In this document: positions 55,801 to 62,451 of the stretch, piece by piece
Numbering within the stretch: the stretch's first letter is position 1
How the letters are laid out: every line of letters starts with the position of its first letter
Assembly: GCA_044226205.1 (NCBI GenBank)
Contig: JBGAHL010000007.1
Span: 1 to 64,000 of the forward strand
DNA: 64,000 bases
Direction: 5' to 3'
Origin: M3007 sp044226205
Lineage (GTDB): Bacteria; Bacteroidota; Bacteroidia; Chitinophagales; Saprospiraceae
Position numbers and translations under genes: made by a program
The notes under the pieces: model-generated
Seen by the model: only the letters and a program-made list of their open reading frames with translations
Databases searched by the model: none
What the model was told of the DNA's origin: nothing

Positions 55801-56271
55801 AACGATGCCTCTCTCCAGAACTTTTTCATTTCCTCGGTTCAAATGAGCAATGAGGCGCCTTCGCAATATTCGACCCCGTCGACGGTCTCGCCCAAAGCGG
55901 CTAAAATGGCAGGCGCTCAAACCCAGCCCATGCTGGTTGAGCCCGTGCAAACGGCCAAATCCGCTCCTTCGAACACACCAGCCCCGGTTTCCGCTCTTCC
56001 CATCAACAACAATGCCGCCGGTACACAGTACATGGTTCGGGTTTGTCTGATGTCGGACCTCGACAATTTCGATCCGAAAACCATTCAGGGCGTGGGCGGC
56101 AAACAGGAAAAATGGCCGGTCGGCGAAACCGGCGCAACAGCGATCATGCTCACGGGTTTTGGCGATCTCGAATCGGCGCTGACCGCGCTTTATCGCCTGC
56201 GCGAACGCAATTTCCCCGATGCTTACCTGCTGAAACAGGAAAACGGAGAGGTGAAAAAATTGCGCTATTAA
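52882..56271 (+). CDS. PorE-like envelope protein: TPR, PD40 propeller, three CRD and three SPOR domains
   Basis: 1129 residues from the ATG at 52882, where a signal peptide begins (about 1-23). Domain order: TPR (about 30-130), WD40-like PD40 propeller (about 160-425, with PNLSADGNTLWFASNR and TPFFDGENLFFSSD), three carboxypeptidase-regulatory-like domains (430-508, 555-635, 648-730), and three SPOR-like domains (778-850, 899-972, 1048-1125) joined by Pro/Ala/Thr-rich linkers. TPR-PD40-CRD is the order of the T9SS component PorE, but PorE ends in an OmpA peptidoglycan-binding domain; here SPOR domains, which bind denuded peptidoglycan, take that place. A role in linking the secretion machinery to the cell wall is inference. 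The frame opens at 52615, but the extension lies before the signal peptide. Confidence 0.82.
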   Translation: MNTSIRVVVGVAALLFAAFRLSAQNQSNVQDELLRADKQFDLYAYNIARSSYEKVLQSDPNNARALARIADCYVQTNRPEEALPYYERATNAPGMDPEVMLRYGKALMMTGDYITAKTWFQFYAEGNPSEGNHFANMCDYAIAASNKDALYIPKLEPLNTEAADYSPAFLGDRVVYNSARTDIKRKTNAKSTTDWSGSSATNQPFVTQRNPADGFLQKPEFLRSDLQNTYNEGPLSFSADGKKVVFCRNNYINGARQIAEKGLTMSLYTADVDNGEWKNIRAFPYNGSDYATGFPNLSADGNTLWFASNRSDGMGGWDIYVSEWTGTTWSTPSNLGAPLNTPGNEITPFFDGENLFFSSDYHRGFGGLDVFRAELQAWQVSNIFHLGPGVNSSRDDYGFIFDAADNIGYLTSNRPDGRGNEDIWQVHKKLDEFVITVMDEYRTPIADAEIDFSACGAGVMRTNASGQYSFAVTSGQADCNASVKKAGYQSSDVAIRSTGKKNLTVTLNTAPEAYNTYQEPSPSNAALISRSGIPAQPAAYSTESIAPQSADGSLVDHSLTLYDAMGQPLTGARVDLSTCALGAKTTDASGSISFQLPAGTTCCMVVTKKGYEEAVIPITSTSYGAKSVSLSPLSAPVVPIAAGTGGTYTGSVMDGESMNEVAAVTVKAQKLPNGQIMTTSTNNLGRYIFNLEAGGYYQFTFLKKGYQQEVMNYLVSVNNTARTIAPVILQPGAGTTPAPPTVAETPAQYNTTPQSSPVKMMAAKTAAPAPVQSAPTTTGYAVQLAAQPQEFSQADIKKYNTLQPLGNLYTVQDEKMSRLRLGVFATKAEAESVNKQVQQTVKGSFVVPEKNADPQLVVNNAAPATYSTEPVKTASAKGAPVVGTQALPSSPAVTPASNPIRYAVQVASLASNKSVDLSEFSSLSNIGNVYMKPENETLKIRVGIWSAHEDAEEAKAQIVQKGFNDAIIVTEKANDASLQNFFISSVQMSNEAPSQYSTPSTVSPKAAKMAGAQTQPMLVEPVQTAKSAPSNTPAPVSALPINNNAAGTQYMVRVCLMSDLDNFDPKTIQGVGGKQEKWPVGETGATAIMLTGFGDLESALTALYRLRERNFPDAYLLKQENGEVKKLRY

Positions 56272-56289
56272 CCCGGATTATTTGCACTA

Positions 56290-56360
56290 TTTCACCGCTA
56301 AGGCGCAAAGACGCAAAGAAATTTGCGAACCTTTTGCGTCTTCGTGCCTTAGCGGCGAAA
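56290..56360. repeat. Palindromic intergenic repeat between convergent genes
   Basis: The left arm, TTTCACCGCTAAGGCGCAAAG followed by ACGCAAAG (56290-56318), pairs with the right arm 56331-56360 with about four mismatches and one inserted base. Sequences of this kind (CCGCtAAGGCGCAAAGACGCAAAG) recur in intergenic regions of many Bacteroidota and unrelated bacteria. It lies between the convergent PorE-like and M43 genes, 19 bases after the former's stop, and can form a hairpin on either strand. Confidence 0.75.
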
Positions 56361-56370
56361 AAGACAAGGA

Positions 56371-57627
56371 TCAAATTTTGACCAACTTGCCTGCATGGAC
56401 ATTTCCCGATTTGTCCTGCATTCGGACGATGTAGATCCCAGGCGCCAGTCCATCCAGAGAAACCGATAACAGGCCCTCCTCCAGCGGCAGTATCCCGGGA
56501 ATCAGGCTGCTGCCGTTCGGGCGTTCGAGCCACACTCGCCCGGGCATGCCGAAAGTGGTTTTTATCCAGACATTATCGTTCGCCGGGTTGGGGAAAAGCG
56601 CCATTGCAGGCGGCGCCGTCGATGTCGTTCCGCTGGACAAACAACCCGGACTGTCGAGCAAGCCGGGATGCACCGCGTTCAAAGTGGCCCACATCCGTGC
56701 TTTTTGCCCAAGGGTGAAAAAACTCATGCAGGCATCGTCGGTGTAATCCATGTAATTCATAAACATGGCGCTGTTGCCGCAGGAAAGTTGGGGATAAGCC
56801 GGGCAGCCGAAAAAAGGACCGCGTTGCACGGGCGTATCTGCCACGTCGTCGTCGTCGTCGCACACGTTTTCATTGCCGCCCCAGATGTGGAACAAGCCGA
56901 GATAATGCCCGATCTCGTGCGTGGCCGTGCGCCCCAGATGGTGGGGCGGGAAAAGCGCGGCGAACCCCGTGGTGCCGAAATAGCGCGGGTCGATCACCAC
57001 GCCTTCTTCCTCCGGCGGGGCAGTCCCCGGCAAGGTGCCGAAGCCCAGAATGCCGCCGCCGATACCCGCCACCCAGATGTTCAGGTACTGATCGGGCGCC
57101 CAGGCGTCGTGGCCGCCAAGGGCGGTATAACAGATGCGCGGGCTGCCGTCGGGCGCCTGAATCTGACCAATGTTGAGCCAATTCGTGGAAGTGCGGGTGA
57201 TGCCATTGGTGGGCTGCCCTTGCGGGTCGAGGCTGGCCAGGCAAAATTCCAGTTCAACATCGGCCGCGAAGGGCTGAAATGCCTGTGGGATGGAGCCTGC
57301 GTTGGTATTGAGCAGTCGGTAGTCGTCGTTGAGCACGTCGATCTGGCTTTGGATCTGCGCGTTTGAAATATTTTCCAGGGAGCCGTAATACACCACATGC
57401 ACCACGACGGGAATATGCACGACGGTACGGGCCGCAGTCGGGTTTTCCGCCGCGATCCTCGCATCGACGGCGTTGTTGATTAAAGCGCTTTTCGCAGCCA
57501 TTTCGGGGAAACGTTCCAGGTTCCTGCGGGCAATTTCGCTGCTCAGGCAAGTTTGCTGACCCGTCGAAAGTATCGGCGCGAGCAGCAGAACAAGGAGCAA
57601 ACAAGGATTCAGTTTTTCTTTCATCAA
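56371..57627 (-). CDS. Secreted M43 (cytophagalysin-like) metalloprotease with T9SS sorting domain
   Basis: 418 residues. A signal peptide (about 1-23) precedes the M43 domain (about 65-320) with the metzincin zinc site HEIGHYLGLFH (237-247), followed by the family's WGGNENVCDDDDDVADTPVQ segment and the Met-turn NYMDYTDDAC (291-300). The T9SS CTD (about 342-418, with FPNPAND) is complete. An extracellular endopeptidase is expected. It begins MM; either ATG could be the start. Confidence 0.93.
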   Translation of the reverse strand: MMKEKLNPCLLLVLLLAPILSTGQQTCLSSEIARRNLERFPEMAAKSALINNAVDARIAAENPTAARTVVHIPVVVHVVYYGSLENISNAQIQSQIDVLNDDYRLLNTNAGSIPQAFQPFAADVELEFCLASLDPQGQPTNGITRTSTNWLNIGQIQAPDGSPRICYTALGGHDAWAPDQYLNIWVAGIGGGILGFGTLPGTAPPEEEGVVIDPRYFGTTGFAALFPPHHLGRTATHEIGHYLGLFHIWGGNENVCDDDDDVADTPVQRGPFFGCPAYPQLSCGNSAMFMNYMDYTDDACMSFFTLGQKARMWATLNAVHPGLLDSPGCLSSGTTSTAPPAMALFPNPANDNVWIKTTFGMPGRVWLERPNGSSLIPGILPLEEGLLSVSLDGLAPGIYIVRMQDKSGNVHAGKLVKI

Positions 57628-57995
57628 AAAAAATATCGGGAAAAAATTCAGGGTGTAGCAGCGCTTTGGGAAGCGCCTGCGTTTAGAGAGTAATTTTCAT
57701 GTTACCGAATGACCGGGTTTACGGTTTGCCCGGAAATTCAAAATTAGAAAAGTAGGTTTTTAGTTGGTTTTGTTTGTGGCAAATGGGCTCGCGCAACGCG
57801 AGCCCATTTGTATTCATACGCTATCCTTCAAAGGATATATTGAAAAAAAAGTTGACATTCGCGATACCGGCTCGGGCAACCACGCCGGTTTTTCCCGCTT
57901 CATGGTTACTGTAAAGATGTGGACGGGCCATTTCATCGCCCTGAACGAACCAGTCCTGCACTTTCACTCCTTCCATTTTGTCAACAATTTTAAAC
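57628..57995. promoter_or_regulatory. 368-base divergent region with a perfect hairpin
   Basis: Between the M43 (-) and M28 (+) genes lies a 14-bp perfect stem with a three-base loop (57780-57793 with 57797-57810, CAAATGGGCTCGCG and its complement). A dyad, TATCCTT-CA-AAGGATA, follows at 57822-57837. There is no clear T run on either side. A frame at 57764-58348 overlaps the M28 gene in another phase and is rejected. Promoters for both genes must be here, but no exact -7 box was found. Confidence 0.5.
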
Positions 57996-59567
57996 ATGAA
58001 ATCCCGCATTTTCTTCTTTTTCTCCCTGTTTGGATTTGCGCTGACCTTACGCGCTCAAAATCAGGCGCCTGTGCTGTCCAACCTCTCCGCTTCGACCGAT
58101 TGGGCCACCTTGTCGCTTACCCTCACTTTCGATGTCAGCGACGCCGAAAACGATGCCGTCGACATTCAGGTGCAGTTGTCCAACAACGGCGGCGACACCT
58201 ATCAACTGAACGTCCCGGCCTCGGGCGACCTGGGCTTCCCCGTTACGCCCGGCCCCGGAAAAACGGTCACTATGGACCTGTCTTCCCTCAGCGGCATGAC
58301 CGGCCCGTTCACCCTCAGGGTAGTGGCCGACGATCAGCAACCCTTTGATTATCAATCGCTGGTAAACTCGGTCGACAGCAACCGGCTGCGCAGCGACCTT
58401 GAATTTGTGCAAGGCATACGCCACCGCACGAGCGGGCCGGCTCATTTGGCCGAAACCCAGGATTCGCTGCGCAATTGTTTTACCGACGCAGGGTTGTTTA
58501 TGCATGAGCAGACCTTTACTTATCAAAATTATACCGGCCGCAACATCACCGGCACGCACCGCGGCACTATGTCGGGCGATCAGGTGGTGATCGTGGATGC
58601 GCACTACGATTCGGTCATCAATGCTCCCGGCGCCGACGACAACGGCAGCGGCACGGTCGGCGTGATGGAAATTGCCCGTCTGATCAGCCAGTATCCGACC
58701 CGGAAATCCGTTCGGGTGATCGGCTTCGACCTCGAAGAGTCCGGCCTGGTCGGCAGCCTCCGATATGTACAATCCGGTATTCCGGCCAATGAAAACATTA
58801 TCGGGGTGTACAATTTTGAAATGATCGGCTACTATTCCGACGAACCCAATACCCAGGACGTGCCCACGGGGTTTAACCAATTGTTCCCTGCAGCATACAG
58901 CGAAATTCAGTCGAACCAGTTTCGCGGCAATTTTTTGATCAATGTGGGCAATTTCGAGTCGCTGAGCTTTGGCAATGATTTCGAAACCCTGGCCGCGCAA
59001 TACGTTCCCGGACTGAGTGTGATCTCTATTTTCCCGCCCGGCAACAGCGAAATCGCTCCCGACCTGCGTCGCAGCGACCATGCCCGCTTCTGGGATGCCG
59101 GCTACGAAGCGCTGATGCTGACGGATGGCGCCGATTTTCGCAACAACTGTTACCATACCCCGATGGATACCCTTGAAAAACTGGACTTTACGTTCATGTC
59201 CAACGTGGTGAAAGCGACCCTGGTTGCCGCAGCCGTCAAAGCGGAAATTCAGCACGGCGATTGGGCTACTTTGACTTTCCAGGGGGCAACGGGCACCAGC
59301 AACCCGAACACCGACTGCCAGTTTGTGCTGTACCCCCGGCCCGACGGCACTATTTTTCTGGCGACCGAGCGCTGCCCCTGGCGCGATGTAGCCGTGGAAA
59401 TATTCGACGCAAAGGGCAGCATGGTATATCGCCAGACGGTCAATTTGTCCAATAGTCCCGACAGCCGGGAGTATCTGCAATTGCCGTCCCCGCTGGATGC
59501 AGGCGTTTATATGGTAAAAATCAGCGGGGAGTTTGGCAGTGTCGTGCGCAAAATGCTGATTCCCTGA
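57996..59567 (+). CDS. Secreted M28-family aminopeptidase with T9SS-type C-terminal domain
   Basis: 523 residues from the ATG at 57996. A signal peptide (MKSRIFFFFSLFGFALTLRAQ) is followed by an Ig-like domain (about 25-112) and the M28 domain (about 120-435). The di-zinc ligands appear as His203 (DAHYDS), Asp214 (GADDNGSG), the catalytic and ligand pair Glu247/Glu248 (LEESG), and a later His in CYHTPMDT. The C-terminal part (about 445-523) resembles a T9SS sorting domain but has YPRPDG where PNP is usual. It should release N-terminal amino acids outside the cell. The frame starts at a TTG at 57978; the ATG is preferred. Confidence 0.88.
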   Translation: MKSRIFFFFSLFGFALTLRAQNQAPVLSNLSASTDWATLSLTLTFDVSDAENDAVDIQVQLSNNGGDTYQLNVPASGDLGFPVTPGPGKTVTMDLSSLSGMTGPFTLRVVADDQQPFDYQSLVNSVDSNRLRSDLEFVQGIRHRTSGPAHLAETQDSLRNCFTDAGLFMHEQTFTYQNYTGRNITGTHRGTMSGDQVVIVDAHYDSVINAPGADDNGSGTVGVMEIARLISQYPTRKSVRVIGFDLEESGLVGSLRYVQSGIPANENIIGVYNFEMIGYYSDEPNTQDVPTGFNQLFPAAYSEIQSNQFRGNFLINVGNFESLSFGNDFETLAAQYVPGLSVISIFPPGNSEIAPDLRRSDHARFWDAGYEALMLTDGADFRNNCYHTPMDTLEKLDFTFMSNVVKATLVAAAVKAEIQHGDWATLTFQGATGTSNPNTDCQFVLYPRPDGTIFLATERCPWRDVAVEIFDAKGSMVYRQTVNLSNSPDSREYLQLPSPLDAGVYMVKISGEFGSVVRKMLIP

Positions 59568-59594
59568 ATGGCCTGAGAGGGCTTGTTTTACACA

Positions 59595-59650
59595 AGGCTT
59601 CAAACCTTGTCGCAAATTCCTGCGGCAAGGTTTGAAGCCTTTTTATTTTT
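59595..59650 (+). terminator. Terminator of the M28 gene
   Basis: A 15-bp stem (AGGCTTCAAACCTTG at 59595-59609 with 59626-59640) plus an inner 4-bp stem (59611-59614 with 59621-59624) is followed by TTTTTATTTTT. The T run continues directly into the -7 box of the next gene. Confidence 0.92.
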
Positions 59651-59651
59651 G
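59644..59651 (+). promoter_or_regulatory. Predicted -7 box abutting the ribF-GT2 start
   Basis: TATTTTTG is an exact TAnnTTTG match formed within the T tail of the preceding terminator; CCGCC and the ATG at 59657 follow. A leaderless or nearly leaderless mRNA is predicted. Confidence 0.5.
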
Positions 59652-59656
59652 CCGCC

Positions 59657-61642
59657 ATGCGGGTATATACCGATTTGCAGACGCTACCCAGTTTCAGAAA
59701 TGCCGTTGTGACAATTGGCTCTTTCGACGGCGTTCATCATGGACATCGACTGATCCTGAAAAAAATGCACGCGATGGCGCAAGCGATCGACGGTGAAAGT
59801 GTCGTCATCACCTTCGACCCGCATCCGCGGACGGTGCTGAACAGCGGCGATCCGCATTTCAAACTGATCACCACAACGGCCGAAAAAATTGCGCAATTGA
59901 AGGCCGAGCAGGTGGACCACGTAGTGGTGGCGCCTTTTACTGCCGAATTTGCCGGGCAATCGGCCGAGGCTTATGTCCGCGATTTTCTGGTGCAGCATTT
60001 TCAGCCGAAAATCATCGTCATCGGGTACGACCATCGCTTTGGCAACAAACGTGAAGGCAATCTCGACACCCTTCGCGCTGCCGCGCCGCGCTATGGCTTC
60101 GAAGTGGTGGAAATACCTGCGCAGCAGATCGATGAAATTGCCGTGAGTTCGTCCAAAATTCGCAAAGCGCTGGAAGCCAGTGATATCCGAAAGGCCAATC
60201 GCCTGCTGGGCCATCCCTACGGTTTTCTGGGCGAAGTGCAACACGGCGACGGGCTGGGTCGAAAACTGGGTTTCCCCACGGCCAACCTGGCTGTCGAAGA
60301 CCCCTACAAACTCATCCTGCCCCCGGGCATTTACGCAGCCCGTGCGAGGGTAGGGGAGCGCCGCTTCGATGCCATGCTGTACATCGGATACCGGCCGAGC
60401 ATCGAAGGTAAAACGCAGCTTCGCGTGGAGGTCAATCTGCTCGATTTTGACGAGGATTTGTACGGTCAGGTGTTGTCGGTAGAAGTGCTGGATTTTGTCC
60501 GCGGCGATCAAAAATTCGACAGCCTGGAAGCGCTTGTTGCACAAATAGCCGCCGATAAAACAGTCATTTTACAGCGCCTGGCCGAGCTCGATGCCAGCGT
60601 AGCACGGACGGATGTCGCCATCGTTATTCTCAACTACAATACGCGCCGACACCTGGAATCATTCCTGCCGTCGGTGGTAGCAAACAGCCCCGGCGCCCGA
60701 GTCATCGTGGCCGACAACGGCTCTCCCGACGATTCCATCGCTTTTCTCCGGGAAAAATATCCCGACGTAGAATTGCTTGATTTACAGCAGAATTACGGTT
60801 TTGCCCAAGGCTACAACGAGGCGCTTCGGCAGGTTGACGCCGATATTTACGTGGTGCTCAATTCGGACGTGGAAGTGACACCCGGCTGGATGGCGCCCAT
60901 CCTCGATGCCATGCAACGCGACGAACGGATCGCCATTGCCCAGCCAAAAATCAAGGCCTGGCGCGACAAAGACCGCTTCGAATATGCCGGCGCGGCAGGA
61001 GGCTGGATCGATGCGCTGGGTTATCCGTTTTGCAGGGGCCGAATTTTCAGTTTGTCGGAAACCGACGCCGGCCAGTACGATACCCCGCAGGCCTGTTTCT
61101 GGGCGGCGGGAGCTGCTTTTTTTATCCGGGCAAAACTTTACCACGACTTCGGCGGTTTTGACGGCGATTATTTTGCTCACAACGAAGAAATAGACCTTTG
61201 CTGGCGGATCAAACGGGCTGGATATGGCGTGTGGTGTTTCCCGCAATCGGTGGTTTATCACCTCGGCGGCGGCACGCTGGAATATGAAAACCCGCGAAAA
61301 GTGTTTCTCAACTTCCGCAACAGCCTGTTCACATTGCTCAAAAACGAAAGCGCCGGCACGCTGATCTGGCTGATTCCAGCCCGTTTTTTGCTCGATGGAC
61401 TGGCAGGGGTGCGCTTTTTGCTCAAAGGGCAATTCGCCGCTATTGGCGCCATCATACGGGCCCATTTTTCTTTTTACAAACAATGGGGCGCTACCCTGAA
61501 CAAGCGCCGGGCTGCGGCTGAAACCATCGCCCGGCACCGCATCGATACGCGCCCGGAGCGATCCGGCATCTATCGAGGGAGTATTGTCTGGGCGTATTAT
61601 GCCCGGGGTATTCGTACTTTCAAGCGCCTGTTTTCTTCCTGA
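59657..61642 (+). CDS. ribF: Fusion of riboflavin kinase/FAD synthetase (RibF) and a family 2 glycosyltransferase
   Basis: 661 residues in one uninterrupted frame. Residues 1-183 are the FAD synthetase domain (GSFDGVHHGH, ITFDPHPRTVL, GYDHRFGNKREG, VSSSKIRKAL) and 184-308 the flavokinase domain (GDGLGRKLGFPTANL, PPGIYAARA). A short link (about 309-317) leads into a GT2 domain of the rhamnosyltransferase type (318-600: VAIVILNYNTRRHLESFLPSV, VIVADNGSPDDS, VLNSDVEVTPGW, GGFDGDYFAHNEEIDLCWR), then a hydrophobic C-terminal region. RibF makes FMN and FAD; the GT2 part probably adds sugars to an envelope glycan. RibF alone is normally about 310 residues. There is no methionine between residues 240 and 412, so the GT2 half has no start of its own. 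Confidence 0.88.
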   Translation: MRVYTDLQTLPSFRNAVVTIGSFDGVHHGHRLILKKMHAMAQAIDGESVVITFDPHPRTVLNSGDPHFKLITTTAEKIAQLKAEQVDHVVVAPFTAEFAGQSAEAYVRDFLVQHFQPKIIVIGYDHRFGNKREGNLDTLRAAAPRYGFEVVEIPAQQIDEIAVSSSKIRKALEASDIRKANRLLGHPYGFLGEVQHGDGLGRKLGFPTANLAVEDPYKLILPPGIYAARARVGERRFDAMLYIGYRPSIEGKTQLRVEVNLLDFDEDLYGQVLSVEVLDFVRGDQKFDSLEALVAQIAADKTVILQRLAELDASVARTDVAIVILNYNTRRHLESFLPSVVANSPGARVIVADNGSPDDSIAFLREKYPDVELLDLQQNYGFAQGYNEALRQVDADIYVVLNSDVEVTPGWMAPILDAMQRDERIAIAQPKIKAWRDKDRFEYAGAAGGWIDALGYPFCRGRIFSLSETDAGQYDTPQACFWAAGAAFFIRAKLYHDFGGFDGDYFAHNEEIDLCWRIKRAGYGVWCFPQSVVYHLGGGTLEYENPRKVFLNFRNSLFTLLKNESAGTLIWLIPARFLLDGLAGVRFLLKGQFAAIGAIIRAHFSFYKQWGATLNKRRAAAETIARHRIDTRPERSGIYRGSIVWAYYARGIRTFKRLFSS

Positions 61643-61680
61643 TCTTAACGGTACGCTTTTTGACTACGTACCCAAACTTT

Positions 61681-62412
61681 ATGAAATACGAACTTATTTA
61701 TAAAGACGACGATCTGCTGATCGTAAACAAACCCGCCGGCCTGCTGACGATTCCCGACCGTTTTGGCAACAAGGATAGTCTGCTGGAAGCCTTGCAAAGA
61801 GACCACGGCCATGTGCTGACGGTCCATCGTCTGGACCGCGAAACCAGCGGAATCCTTTGTTTTGCAAGAAATGAGGCTGCGCACCGCAACCTTTCCCTCC
61901 AATTTGAGCATCATACGACCGACAAATTTTACCTGGTGTTGCTGGAAGGTGTTTTGCACCACGACGAGGGCGAAATAGACAAGCCGATCGGCGAGCACCC
62001 CGTGATCCCGGGCAAGATGGCTATTTCCAATTCCGGCAAACCTTCTCTTACGTTTTACCGGGCGCTGGAGCGTTTTCGTCATTTTACCCTGGCGGAAGCC
62101 CTGATCAAAACCGGACGGACGCACCAGATCCGCGTGCATTTTCAAAGTATCGGCTACCCGCTGGCAGTGGATGCGCTGTACGGCCGCCGTCCCGCTTTCT
62201 ATTTGTCCGAAATCAAGGGCAAGTCCTACAAAACGGGCAAATTCAGCGGCGAAGAAAGGCCCCTGATGGAGCGAACCTCCCTCCATGCCTTCCGGCTTCG
62301 TATCGATCAGCCGACCACGGGCGAACGAATGGAATTTAAAACCGAATTGCCGAAGGACTTCAACGCGCTGCTGACCCAACTGCGCAAATGGGGGAAGGGA
62401 AGAGAGGAGTGA
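61681..62412 (+). CDS. RluA-family pseudouridine synthase
   Basis: 243 residues from the ATG at 61681. The opening YELIYKDDDLLIVNKPAGLLTIP, the catalytic HRLDRETSG (49-57, nucleophile Asp52) and KTGRTHQIRVHFQSIGYPLAVDALYG are the RluA-group motifs. There is no S4 domain, so it resembles RluA/TruC/RluC-catalytic-only members that modify rRNA or tRNA; the target is unknown. It starts 38 bases after the RibF-GT2 stop and is followed after 39 bases by terC, suggesting one transcript. The frame begins at a TTG at 61660, but the ATG is preferred. Confidence 0.9.
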   Translation: MKYELIYKDDDLLIVNKPAGLLTIPDRFGNKDSLLEALQRDHGHVLTVHRLDRETSGILCFARNEAAHRNLSLQFEHHTTDKFYLVLLEGVLHHDEGEIDKPIGEHPVIPGKMAISNSGKPSLTFYRALERFRHFTLAEALIKTGRTHQIRVHFQSIGYPLAVDALYGRRPAFYLSEIKGKSYKTGKFSGEERPLMERTSLHAFRLRIDQPTTGERMEFKTELPKDFNALLTQLRKWGKGREE

Positions 62413-62451
62413 TGAGAGGGTATTTTTTCACATTTTAAACAGATATTTGAC

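Noticed and set aside
57764..58348. 194-codon frame upstream of the M28 gene
   Set aside because: It overlaps the M28 gene in another phase, crosses the perfect hairpin, and its translation is Arg/His-rich with no domain.
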